A stretch of 64,000 nt of DNA from the NCBI GenBank assembly GCA_030268105.1, contig BSDZ01000003.1:7591501-7655500 (forward strand), written 5' to 3'. The position numbers and the translations under genes are program-made. This document shows, piece after piece, positions 12,642 through 23,861 of the stretch (positions within the stretch are counted from its first letter, which is position 1; each line of letters opens with the position of its first letter). The DNA comes from Volvox africanus (Eukaryota > Chlorophyta > Chlorophyceae > Chlamydomonadales > Volvocaceae). The notes beneath the pieces are model-generated. The model worked only from the letters and a program-made list of their open reading frames with translations. It did not search any database and was not told the origin of the DNA.

Positions 12642-15600
12642 ATGGAGGACGCGAAGACTGTGCGCTATGTTTCCAAGGACCCGATTCAGAACTTGAAAGT
12701 GCGGGTAACTCTATGGCGTCTCAGCGTTCAGGCGTCCCGCGCTCAGCTTAATAGCCCCAATCCGGGCGGCCAGGTGAGCAACCTCTGGGGTCAAAGCTGT
12801 TACTTCTGGTGTCAACATGCCACCATAACAACATGACAACGATGAGCGCGCCATGGCGCAACTTTCACACCTTGGGATAGATAACCTGAACCAAATCCAA
12901 ACTGGAACTGAATTAACGCGTCTACCATTCATCCCGCCCCGGGGTCAGCCTCCGGAGCCAGGCCAGGCACAGGCGGCTCCTGGGATCCAGTCACAGGCCC
13001 CCACGCAAGACTTAATCCAGCAACAACCTCCGCAACCTATTCCGCAGCCACTGCCACTGCCACTGCCGCCGCCGCCGCAGCAGCTTGTATTGCAGTCCGG
13101 CAATGACCCAGATCGGCATTCAGTCGGCAGCCAGCTGCCAGGACCTGAGGGCCGTCCGGCCGCAGGGCCCTTCCTCCTAGCGCCGCAGCAGCTGGTCCCA
13201 GCCGGGGGCCTGCTGTCCCCGCAACAGCCTGGGCCGCTAGGCGGTCCCGAAGCAGTCACGGAGTCCTCCAACCGGGTTGGGATGGGGCTGAATGGGAGGC
13301 AGCAGCCTCACCAAATGCAGCGGCAGCGGCCGGCCAATGCCAATGCCATTGGAAATGGAAATGCCAATGGCAATATCGGCCGCTCGATGGCGGTGATGCG
13401 GCAGCGGATGCCCGCACCGCAGCGGTTCGATGCCGTGATGGCGCCGGCGATTGTTGCTCCAGCTGCGGCCGAAGGAGTGACGGGTGCTTGGGGATTGAGT
13501 CAGGCGGGTGCTGCAGCGCCGGGAGTGATGGCGGGGACCACCCCCGCCTCCACTGACGATCCGCTCCGGGCGGCAGTGAATGCAGCACCTCAAGGTGGTG
13601 GTGGTAGTGGTAGTGGTATGGAGCCGGCGGTGGCGTACGGGCAACAACCATTTCGGCAAAGGGGCCAACCGTTAGGGGAAGGTACGACGGAGACGAATGA
13701 ACGCAAGGACAAGTACATATGTATTTTGCCTTACTCCGCCTTACTCCTGCATTACTCCTGCACTACTCCTGCATTACTCCTGCACTACTCCTGCATTACT
13801 CCTGCTGTCGTCACGTAATATGATTTGGGTGCGTGATGTCGGTCGCAAGCGCACCTCATTGGGCGGAATTCTACCACTCATAATCCTCATCAAATCTCAT
13901 AAGGCCCTGTTGTCATTCACCACCGCCTTCCGGCATGAAGACCCCCATTAGCCGCTTCTTAACTGGGCGGGGAGGAAGGGATCTACTCTTTAATCGCTCA
14001 CTCGTAGCTGTGATTTCTTGCCATCCTTGACTTAGGTTCTGGATCCGTACCCGTAGGCCGTACACGTACGCGTTCTTAGTATCGCTCGAATGTCCGTTGT
14101 CCGCGCCAGGTATAGTTGCTATGAAGGTCCTTTTTCCTTACCGATTTGCACAATACACTCCTCCCTCAACCCTTTCCTCCTCTTCCCCCTACCCCGCACC
14201 TGCATCCTCCCCACGTCCCCCGGGGTCCCTGTCTTGCTTGGCCTGCGCTCACCAGCCATTGAGGATCCCGGTGACGGTGACGGTGACGGAGGTGGAGGTG
14301 GAGGTGACCCGAATGCCAGAATGCTGATGCGGCGGCAGCGGCGGCAGCAGGTCGCACAGCAGGCGGCTGCCGCGGGCGACGGCGCCGCCGGCCCCGCCCT
14401 AATGGATCAGCCGCCGTCGCCGGTGCAACAGCAACCGCAACAACAGCAGCAACCTCAGCAGCAGCAAGGCTCCATGCAGCCCCAGGTGCTGCCAGGGGGC
14501 CAGCTACAGTCACAGCCGCAGCAGCAGATGGGCCTGGGGGGTATCAGCATTCCGCCGCAGGTGGTACCGCAGGTAGTACCGTACGGCAGTCTGGGCCCCG
14601 AAGCGCGAATGGCCGCTACAGGTCAACCGCCTGAAGTACCGCCCACCACTTCACAACATGAACGTGAGTGTGCTACGGCGGCACGGTGCGTTGTTATTTT
14701 CTTAGGAGTACCGCATAAGGCCCACAGTTTGGCGATATAAGGCTATAAGGCCGCGGATTTTGCATTTGTACGGATCTAGTGGGCCGGGTAGTTACAGCCT
14801 GCATGTTGCTCTTGGTCCGTTTCTTTCCCCCCGCTTACCCGCTAACCCTAAGCCCTCTCCTTTCCTCGTGTGATCTGGCAGTGCCGGAGAAGTTCAAGAC
14901 CAGCCGGGTGTTCGGTTGGCAGGAGAAAGTCTTCTCCCGGAGTGAAGTAGCGGCAGCGCGGGTACGGAGGACTGTCTTTGCGTGTGTTGGTGTGTGTATA
15001 TTTGTGTTTGTTTGTTGGGGAGGGGGGTTCGGGAGAGGAGATAACGCCCCCAAAGTATGGATACAACGTTAAAACCCCAAGGATGTTTTACGTCATCAGC
15101 CGCAAGATTGGGGAAGTCGTGGGAAATGGACGGCACGGCGCTGAGACACCTGATGAGGCTTCCGTGGACGCCGAAACCGCCTCCTCCCACCCCCTCCTTG
15201 CTCCTCTTCGTTACGGCGCAGGCGGCAGGGATCACGCAGGCCGGGCAACAGGCTTCGCAGCCACTGCAGCAACAGCCACAGCCCGGGGGGGTTGCTACAG
15301 CTTCTCAGCAGCAGCAACAGCCGGCGGTGCGGTCGAAGCGGCTCCAGGCGTTCGGTTCGCAATCAGCTCTGGATCATAAACGAATTGTGAGTCCAGGGGG
15401 GGACCAGAAAGGGGGAAGTCGAATAAACGAGGAAAAAAGGGGAGGAGAGGGGGGGGAGGGGAGGGGGGGGAGGGGAGGGGGGGGAGGGAGGAGAGAGAGG
15501 GCGAGTACCGGATAGAGGTTACACCTGGAACTGCTGCTGCTGTTGAAAGGGAAGCAGATGAAGGGAAACTAATCAGCACCACCGCCGTCCCCACAGCCAC

Positions 15601-17051
15601 TATGGTGGACTCACAACTGCGTGTGGGAGTCTGGGGGCGTATCTGATGAAGAACCAGGGCCGGTCAGGACCCACGGGTGCCGGCGGGTTCGATGGAACCG
15701 AGGGATAGTGAAACAAGCGAACGACCGACCCATGGGTCACAAGGTTTGAGACCGGAAAAGCGGTACGCAAGGAAGTCACCGTCCTGCATGTAATACATCC
15801 TCAATAGATACAAGGCCCTCTAATAGCTGTCGTCCTGCCGCCTTCCCCCTGCAGGATCCGCGAACAAGTGGATCTATTCTGTACACATTCGTACAGACGG
15901 ACGACTTTTGCGTGGTTCAGGAGCTTGGTCGTACGGTAACTACATCGCCGTACGAGGAGGAGAACGCGCTGGTGAGGTTTGAATGGGTCCTCTCGTGACG
16001 CGCGCTCGCGCGTGTGTGTGTTTTGCTCATCCATTCATCCAGTACTTCTCCCACCCATAAACTTGTCCGTCCATCTGTCCGTCCTTACGCACTTCGACAA
16101 CGGCAACGCAACTCTTCCACAACGACCCTCATCTTCTCGCTATGTTTCTGAAATGACATTTTGACAGAAGTCCCGGTGCGCTCTGCGCAGGTGTCCAAGC
16201 TGTTGAGCAAACCCAAAGGACGAGCGCAGGTGTGTGTATGTGTGAGTGTGTTATTGGGATTATTAATTTGGATTGGTTGCTGGGATTGTGCTGGTTATGG
16301 TTGTTGGGATTATTAATTTGGATTAATGAAGGGGAATTGGGGGGAGGGAGGAGGATAGAGCTGTTTTGGTTTTTCGCTCCAAGGGGCTGCAGACTCCGGC
16401 TGGACAGAGCCGGGTTTTGACCCTTCCCTCCCCTCCCCAACCCGACCCCTCACCCCGACCCCTCACCCCGGGGGCTTGAGCTGTTCGGCTTAGTTTCACA
16501 CTTCCCCCCTCCCCCTCCTCCCAAAACCCATTTCAGGTCATTTCCTTCCGCTCCATGTACATAATGGCGGATCTTGGAGAGGAAGGGGACGTGGGGGCTA
16601 GCAACGACAAAGTGAGTGGTGGGCCGCGCGTACTCCCATTCCATGCCCTAGGTCAGCCTTACGCGGTTGCAACACAAACATATATCCTCGCACACAAATG
16701 AGTTCTATAAACAATGTATCATTCATAGTTATGCATGTTATTACCTATATTTTCGTATTTACCATAAAGCTTCACCTCTTCCCCCCCGAAAAACTCACAC
16801 ACGCGTACACGCATACGCACACACGTTTTCCTGCAGGTCCTGGTGTCCATTCGTGCCTTCCCCGACGGCTCCTTCGATATGTGCCCGGGCTTCTCCCGAG
16901 CCGGGCTTAAATACCGCTTCGAAGACAACCATGGTTTGTGGAGGGGGACTGGAGGGGGAGTAGACGGGAGTTGGGGGGGAGTAGAGGGGAAGTGGGGGAA
17001 CGTGAACGTGCGAGGCCCCGCTTTCACACACACACATACACACGTCCTCAC

Positions 17052-17082
<31 letters not shown>

Positions 17083-20000
17083 TACACTCCTCCACACATA
17101 ACGTATACACACACGCAGGCGGTATCTTCGAGTACACGGTTGAGAACGCCTCCGCCACCGACATCCCCTCCCTGGAGAAGCGAACCGCCAAGTTGGAGCG
17201 GGCGGTGGTGGCCCGGGCTGAGGAGCTGCGCAGAGCGGCCCTGAAGACCGAATTTGAAGCGCCACCGGGTGGGCACTGGGCGGGGAGGGGGGAAGGGAAG
17301 TGCGGGTTATTGCTGGGGCGATCGAATGAGGGCCGCTGAAAGAAAGTGGGGTTCATGTACGTATGCATATGTGCATATGGGTAGGGTACAAACCCAACCC
17401 AATACGAAACCCAAACCCCGCCATGTGTGCCTCAACCTCCTCTGCTGTCCGCAGCTGGGGAATGCACCCGGCTCCTACTGTTTGGTGAAATACTGAGCGC
17501 TGCGGATTTCCTCCGAAACCACCTGTACATCGAGTACGTCGTACGGTGGGACCCGGACGTCTGGAATCTGACCACGCCGGTCAACAGACAGCAGCCGCAG
17601 TCGCAGCCGGGGATTGCACAGGTAAACACGTGCGTATGTATGTGCTCATGCGTATATGTGTTTTAGGAAAGCCAGGATATGAAGGGTACGAACAATCGGC
17701 CTCCGAAGCCTTGATCCGGAACCTATCTTCGTATCACAAACACATGCATATTTTCCCCCATTCCTTTCCATACCGCGGAGGTTGGAGGTTTGACCTCATG
17801 ATATCCATTCCCAGTAACGCAAACCTTTCCTGCTTGATTTGTTTCTCCAACCCCAACCCTGCTTCAAATCCCCCACCGAACCTTTCAAGGGCGTCACACA
17901 CATCTCCCGCGTCACCGTGTACCCGGCCGACCCTGCCACGGGCTGCCCCGCCCGCGACGTGGCGCACTTTGCACACCCGCTGGAGCTGGAGTGGGTCAGC
18001 CAGCCGGGATTGGGACCTCACAATAACCCGCCGCCCAACGCCTACCCCTGCATTTTCTTCCAGGTACGGCATGTTATCCTTGGAATATGAAATTCTCTTT
18101 CAAATTCTCTCTCTCCCTCACTCTCTCTCTCCACTTTCCACAAAGCAGCTTCCGCGTACCTCAAAATCTGAATGGATAATGTCAGGTCCAAAAATTGTTT
18201 TCTGACTTTCCGGATATCATTATTATCAATGTTATTATGATTATTATTGGTGGTGTTGATGATTACAGGTTGCATCTGCTTTGACTAGTTTTGTCTTCGT
18301 TACCGTAACTATGTACTTAAATGATCTGGTCCTTCACAACGCAGATGACGCACGCACCTTATCATCATTTGCCCACATTAACTTCTCGTACGTCTTGTGT
18401 CTCTGGGCTGTTATTTTACGCAAATAACAGTAATTTTAACCGCCTTTATTTTTCCGTTGCTTAGGTTTGCACCCTGGACAAGCTCAACCGCTACACCAGC
18501 GAGGGGTACGGCTGGCTGTCTTTGGATGGGCGGGTGCCGGGAAGCGGTACTTACGTCATCAGGACCTGGAAGCCTCTTGGTAAGCGAACAGATAAAAATA
18601 CAATAGTTAAAATAAAATGATAAGATTGTAAAATTGCGAATGCACTACTTACTTTTTCAACTGCAACTATGTGTAAATTTATGAAAGTATCACGTAGTGG
18701 TTATTATGAGTGGTTGACTAACCATGGGTGCAATAGGGATAAACAAGATAAGGAGTTAACCAATATAAGTAAGGTTTATCTTTGAAGAAGGTAGGGGTAA
18801 TTATGGTGCGAGGTCAATAAAAAAGGATTTATTGAATATATCATTTCACCTCACACATCTCGTACGCTAACCTTAAATTTAAATATTTATAAATATCTAT
18901 CCAATAATATCCACAGGTACCATTCGAGATCGTCAAGCGGAATTTTTTACGGGGGGGTCGCCCGAGCTGGCCGACCTTGCTTACGTCACCACCCCCTCGG
19001 GTTTCAACGGCAAGATCCTGAACAAATTCGGCTTCAAGACGGAAGCAATCGGCGCCATCAAGGTTTGTACGGCATGTACGAATATGTACGGACGTGACAC
19101 ATTGGGTGTCGGCCAATATGAATAGTAACGCGAATGGTAAATCAATAATACTATTGTAAGGGGCGATTGCAGGGAGGTGAAGAGCTGGGTGCTATTGTGC
19201 GTAGGTTTCGTACTAGTACCCGTGTTTTGAGGGCCCGCCCCCCCCATGTCGGGCCCCTAACCCCTCGGATAAGGCCCGGCTACACAGCGTCTTTGATCCG
19301 TGTTCTTAGGGTTTTCTTCCACTCCCTCCCTGCCTTCTTGGGCTCTCCCTGCCTTGATCGAGACGATCGCGAGGTACGTCTACTGTTAACTGATTACCAT
19401 TTTCGTCTATTATTGTTTTTTCATAACTACCGTTACGGCGGTTATTATCCATTTTAGGGGCTTTACTATGTTTTGAATAACCATCCTCCTGAACTCCCTC
19501 CCGGATCTAAATCTCAAGACGGACCCCGATGCTGTGTCTTTAGGAATTGGGTCTTAGAGCTTAGGAACAGATTCGCACTCCTGCCCGAGTGCCCGAGCCC
19601 AGGCACGAGCTGCTATCCACCGGCAACCGCCGCTTTCTCCTGGACCTCGCCTCTACCCTTCAGTATCATCCACCGCCAAATCCAATTTGCTACTGTTGTA
19701 ACTACTGTAAAGAAGCTCAATCAAATAATCCCCTCCATTCCCCTCCCCTCCCCTCCCCTCCCCTCCCCTCCCCTCCCCTCCCCTCCCCTCCCCTCCCCTC
19801 CCCTCCCCTCCCCTCCCCTCCCCTCCCCTCCCCTCCCCTCCCCTCCCCTCCCCTCCCCTCCCCTCCAGGTCCGCCTCCACACGGTGACTCAGCGCTTTAA
19901 TCCGGATGCCGCCGCTCTGGCGGGGATGCGGCGCTCCTGGGGCTCCACTGCCGACATGGGGGGGCTGGGCAGAGGAGACGGTGCGGGTGGGGCGGCGCCA

Positions 20001-21821
20001 AATAAGCGCAACCTGCCCAGCAAGAGGGACCTGAGCTTGAAGGTCGGAAGGTGTGGGGTGGGGATGTGGGGGGGCGGAGTGGGAGGTTGTGGTGCGGTGC
20101 GGGGAGGTTTTAAACCCTTAGTCGCAATACTGCGGCAATGCGGCAATCCACACATCCCTGATTCCCCTGCCCCTGGCGCCCTGACCGAAACGCCGCTCTC
20201 ATGCCAGATGGTGGTGGAGAGAGCTCGTCAAAGATTACGAGAGGCGCGTGGTACGGACCAATTGCCTGGCGGTGGTGTCGCCGTACGACCAGGAGTGGTT
20301 TCAGAAGCGCCCACCATTATCGTACATCCGCAGGTCTGTGTGCTATCTTTTTAGTCTAGGAATTTTAGGGGGTTAGGGTTTGTTAAGATGAGCGATTCAT
20401 GTATATGAGGATCCGACGGAGGACGGAAGTTCTGCCGCCGAGGGCGAGGGCGAAAGCGAGGGCGAGGGCGCTTTCCCTTCCAACATTTACCCTAAAACCC
20501 GCAACCCCCAGCCTACTGAGCGCCAACCTTCCGATTATATCCTTTACCGGGAGCTTTCCTTGAAGCCGCGTGTTCGTCAGGTGTTGTACAACGATTTTCG
20601 TAATTTGGAGTAACAGAACTGGTGTACGTCGCCTACCAACCGTTTCTCATTCACGCAATTTACCTGGATCTGGTCCACAGCTCGGAATCGGAACGGACAG
20701 CTCCCTATTCCCCTTTCCCGCCCCTAACCGTCGGCTATATCCCAACCCCCCTCCCAGTCAACTGACTTGCTTCGATCGTGTTTACCGTCATCGCACAGGA
20801 TACGGCGGTTTCGGAGGATAGCACCGTACGGTTCAAGGTGGTGGCACGGGTGAGTCACTAATAGAAACAAACCACAGCCTCCTTGGATGGAGAGCCTTCG
20901 TACGGCACAGTAACCTTAGCAGCCTCCTTGAAACATATTACATAAAATATTTTCATTTTGCCGTACTTTGTGTGGTCTTCGCTCTTTTGGAGAAAGTCCT
21001 GCTACACACACCCCCATCCGTGCGGCCCGTCACATTATTCACCGCACAGGGCCTGTCCCCGCTGACGTACGAATGGTTTAAGGACGATCGACGGCTGCTG
21101 GTCGCAACCTCGGACCAGCCGGAGCTGGTGCTTGTGCAGGTGTGTATGTGTATACGTGTATTGTGCGGAGAATACCTGTCCATGTTTGATTGGGGGGCCG
21201 TACGCTGGGATTGGATCCGGAAGCCGACATACCCCCTCTGCCCTGACGCGCCCTGCCCATTCGGAAGGCCTCAAACGAAGCCAGTACCCTTCCTAAGTGA
21301 GGATGAGGGGGCTTGAGTCTATAAGGCGGGGGAGGGAGAGGGGGATCTCGCGGGGGGATAACCATCCCTCGTTTCCCCTAAGCTCTCAAAATATCCACTC
21401 ATTCTCACCCATATACACACACACACACCCCATTCCCTCCACTCCCCACCCCCGACTCCAGGCCTCCCTGGATTCGGAGGGCGCTTACCATTGCCAGGTC
21501 TCCAATAAAGACGGCTCGGCCAGCTCGTCCAAAGCGACCCTCACCGTCACGCGGGCGGCGAGGGTCACGCGCACGGCAGCCAGCTTCGGGCCCGATGTAC
21601 GACAGTGTCCCTGGGGAGGGCTGGGGAGGATAAAGAGACGAGAGAAGGGGGCTTAGGGCTTTAGGGGCTTCAGAGGTTTTAAGGTTTTAGGGGCTTTGGA
21701 TTGTAGTATAGTACAGGATATTATATTATAGTTTAGTTTAGTTTAGTTTAGTTTAGTTTAGTTTAGTTTAGTTTAGTTTAGTTTAGTTTAGTTTAGTTTA
21801 GTTTAGTTTAGTTTAGTTTAG

Positions 21822-21852
<31 letters not shown>

Positions 21853-22767
21853 ATTGTACAGTATTGTACAGTATTGTACAGTATTATATAGTATAGTATA
21901 GTATAGTACAGTATAGTACAGTATAGTACAGTATAGTACAGTATAGTACAGTATATAGTATAGTATAGTATAGTATAGTATAGTATAGTATAGTATAGTA
22001 TAGTATAGTATAGTATAGTATAGTATAGTATAGTATAGTATAGTATAGTATAGTAAAAACAGTCAACGTAGTTTGTGATATGCAATGTGGGACAGAATAG
22101 TGGTGTAGAGTCCGACTTAATCTGATGCAGAGTATCTTGATGCCGTTCGCAGTCAAGTAGGGCCTCTCGGAGGCAGCAGCGCAGTGGCAGTATCAGCCTC
22201 AGTGGCGGCGCCGGCCTTCAGGGCCCTGGCGGCGGCGGCGGCGGCGGCGGCGCCCCGCGGATATCCCGCCTTGCACGATTAGATGCTGGCATGTCCGCAC
22301 GTACTGCTACCGGCGGCAGTATTGCGGGATCAGATGCCGGGGGCCCGATGTCGCCGACTCAGGTACGGGATGGGCATTGTGGCGTGGTATGCTAGGGTTT
22401 CGAGAGGGAGGGGTTGAGGGAGGGGGGGATATTAAAAAGGGGGGGGAGAGAGGGAGAGGTACATGCCGCAAAATCGTTCAGTGTCCTGAGCGGGGCAAGC
22501 AGCAGCAGCAGCAGCAGCACAAAGATGAGGGAGACGGTGTGTATGTCCACTGTATGTGTGTGTGCCCTTCTGGGGCCACACCTTCCGACTGCCTGAAGCG
22601 ACTTGTCATTTTGCGCACCTAACCTAACCATAGCCACCCCGACCGACAACTGACAGGCGAGTGCCGGGCCCTCTCCGAGGGAGTCCACGGGCGGCGGCGA
22701 CCAAGCGCCCAGACCCGGGCCGGATAGACCCGGGCCAACCGACACACCGCCGCAGGAGTCAACGTGA
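12642..22767 (+). CDS. MKS1: MKS1, B9-domain ciliary transition-zone protein, C-terminally extended
   Basis: Meckel syndrome 1 homologue, a B9 protein of the ciliary gate complex. Exons: 12642-12773, 12949-13681, 14256-14663, 14882-14961, 15222-15386, 15855-15971, 16191-16229, 16537-16611, 16837-16933, 17119-17268, 17455-17621, 17890-18063, 18465-18579, 18917-19062, 19869-20042, 20208-20333, 20799-20849, 21050-21139, 21462-21596, 22177-22362, 22657-22767; 1156 aa against about 560 in human. The N-terminus has KDPIQNLKVRVTL. Residues 45-425 are Gln/Pro/Gly-rich and look disordered. FGWQEKVFS follows, then the B9 domain (about 667-900) with LFGEILSAADF, YTSEGYGWLSL and NKFGFKTEAIGAIKVRLH. Exon 16 resembles the end of animal MKS1 (VVERARQRLREAR). 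Exons 17-19 then encode an immunoglobulin-like domain, followed by a Gly/Pro-rich tail. Start of exon 2 and the last two exons are the least certain; exon 15 uses a weak GTCGGA donor. Confidence 0.88.
13733..13806. repeat. 11-bp minisatellite (TTACTCCTGCA) in MKS1 intron 2
   Basis: Six to seven copies of an 11-base unit alternate between TTACTCCTGCA and CTACTCCTGCA. They start about 50 bases after the exon 2 donor. Confidence 0.85.
15413..15440 (+). repeat. Dispersed intron element fragment F (MKS1 intron 5)
   Basis: GGGGAAGTCGAATAAACGAGG sits beside a long G-rich purine run. It matches the left end of the dispersed element family; the right half is not recognisable. Confidence 0.45.
17040..17090. 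repeat. (ACACAT)n array in MKS1 intron 9
   Basis: About six to eight copies of ACACAT directly precede the polypyrimidine-poor acceptor of exon 10. Confidence 0.85.
19736..19866. repeat. (CCCCT)n pentanucleotide array in MKS1 intron 14
   Basis: About 26 perfect copies of CCCCT on the transcribed-sense strand end exactly at the acceptor CAG of exon 15, so the array doubles as its polypyrimidine tract. The complementary unit AGGGG forms a longer array in SMC4. Confidence 0.97.
20799..21596 (+). other. Immunoglobulin-like (I-set) domain exons of MKS1
   Basis: Three exons (20799-20849, 21050-21139, 21462-21596; residues about 967-1058) encode an Ig fold. They carry DSTVRFKVVARG, LTYEWFKDDRRL with the core Trp, and DSEGAYHCQVSNKDGSASS, the canonical F-strand D-x-E/G-x-Y-x-C motif. 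The expected B-strand cysteine is replaced by valine, so the usual disulphide cannot form. That fits an intracellular, muscle-type Ig domain. Splice phases are all zero, which favours exon shuffling. Confidence 0.8.
21731..22055. repeat. Compound TTTAG / TACAG / TATAG array in MKS1 intron 19
   Basis: About 24 copies of GTTTA (21731-21850) pass through GTACAGTATT-type units (21851-21955) into about 20 copies of TATAG (to 22055). Adjacent zones differ by one or two substitutions in the five-base unit. Confidence 0.95.
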
Positions 22768-23389
22768 TTCATCAGAGTCAAACGATATATTCTAAGAGAG
22801 AATTAGTAAACCATACTCTGAGTGCGACCTTTGACCGTGACGTGTCTCTGATAAGGGCTTTCAACGGCTCAGTCCCAGTTGACAGATTCAACAACTCTCA
22901 TCAAACGAACTCAAATGAATAAACCCGAAATCCTGATAAGACCACTTCTGAACTTCTGATTATAATCTACAGTCTTCTAATCTAAACTCATCAGGAAGTG
23001 TGGTGATGGTTCAAACTTTCAGCAGTTGGACGAGCAGTTTCATGCATCTTAACGTACTTTGCCTTAGAGTTCTCTATCCGCGCACATAAATGCGCACACA
23101 AAACCTGACAGCAAGCGCGCGCTGCATTCCATTGACTGAAGGTTAGGGTACGGTTGTGTTTTGCCGCTATGTCACGTCTCAAAAGATTTGTGGATGCTGG
23201 GAAGGCCGCTAGACTGTGTGGTTTTGCCTCGAGCGGAGAGCGGCGGAGAATATGTTGTGCATAGTCCCGTTCATCCCCTATTCAGCCTCCTGTGTGTTGA
23301 TTTCAGTTGACTCTGGTTCAAACAGAGATGGGGCCTCATTACGGATGTCTCGAAATCTCATAGTTATATCAAAAGTTTTATTGTATAAT

Positions 23390-23394
23390 TGTAA
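23390..23394 (+). terminator. TGTAA polyadenylation signal candidate, MKS1
   Basis: First TGTAA after the proposed MKS1 stop, about 620 bases on. It sits at the left edge of the tandem duplication; a second TGTAA at 23537-23541 is at the junction of the two copies. Confidence 0.35.
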
Positions 23395-23684
23395 AGCTTC
23401 AGTCGATCGGCGACAGTGACGATGATATCGTCGTATATCTTTGTGCCGACCCGCGGGGGCGTCGGTTAGACATCTCGAGCACACAACAATACCACAATCC
23501 TAAGTATGCATAATGTTACTTGTGTTTCTCCAAACCTGTAAAGCTTGAGTCGATCGGCGACAGTGACGATGATATCGTCGTATATATTTGTGCCGACCCG
23601 CGGGGGCGTCGGTTAGACATCTCGAGCACACAACAATACCACAATCCTAAGTATGCATAATGTTACTTGTGTTTCTCCAAACCT
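23391..23684. repeat. 147-bp direct tandem duplication
   Basis: Copies 23391-23537 and 23538-23684 are adjacent and differ at only about two positions (AAGCTTC/AAGCTTG and TATATCTT/TATATATT). Each begins GTAAAGCTT and ends TTTCTCCAAACCT. Near identity implies a recent event. Confidence 0.93.
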
Positions 23685-23861
23685 TCAGGAGAAGTCCCAT
23701 TACTATGAACTCTTACAGCATGAAGGACCATTGTAGTACTCCTTACTGGAACAATCATTGAACCTAAGTTTGCGGTTTGCACTATATAGTTAATCTATTT
23801 ATAAAAAATTGTATACTTTTCTCTATATCGCTTCAGGCAATCGTTCGGAAAGTTTCCAGGA

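Larger units (their letters stand above)
22768..23861. other. Intergenic region, MKS1 to LTO1
   Basis: Holds the probable MKS1 3' UTR, TGTAA sites at 23390-23394 and 23537-23541, the 147-bp tandem duplication and the LTO1 promoter. No gene was recognised. Confidence 0.5.

Noticed and set aside
20208..20336. Alternative frame of MKS1 exon 16 reading ELVKDYERRVVRTN
   Set aside because: It looks open, but the phase-0 frame gives VVERARQRLREAR, which aligns with the end of animal MKS1 and continues in phase into exon 17.
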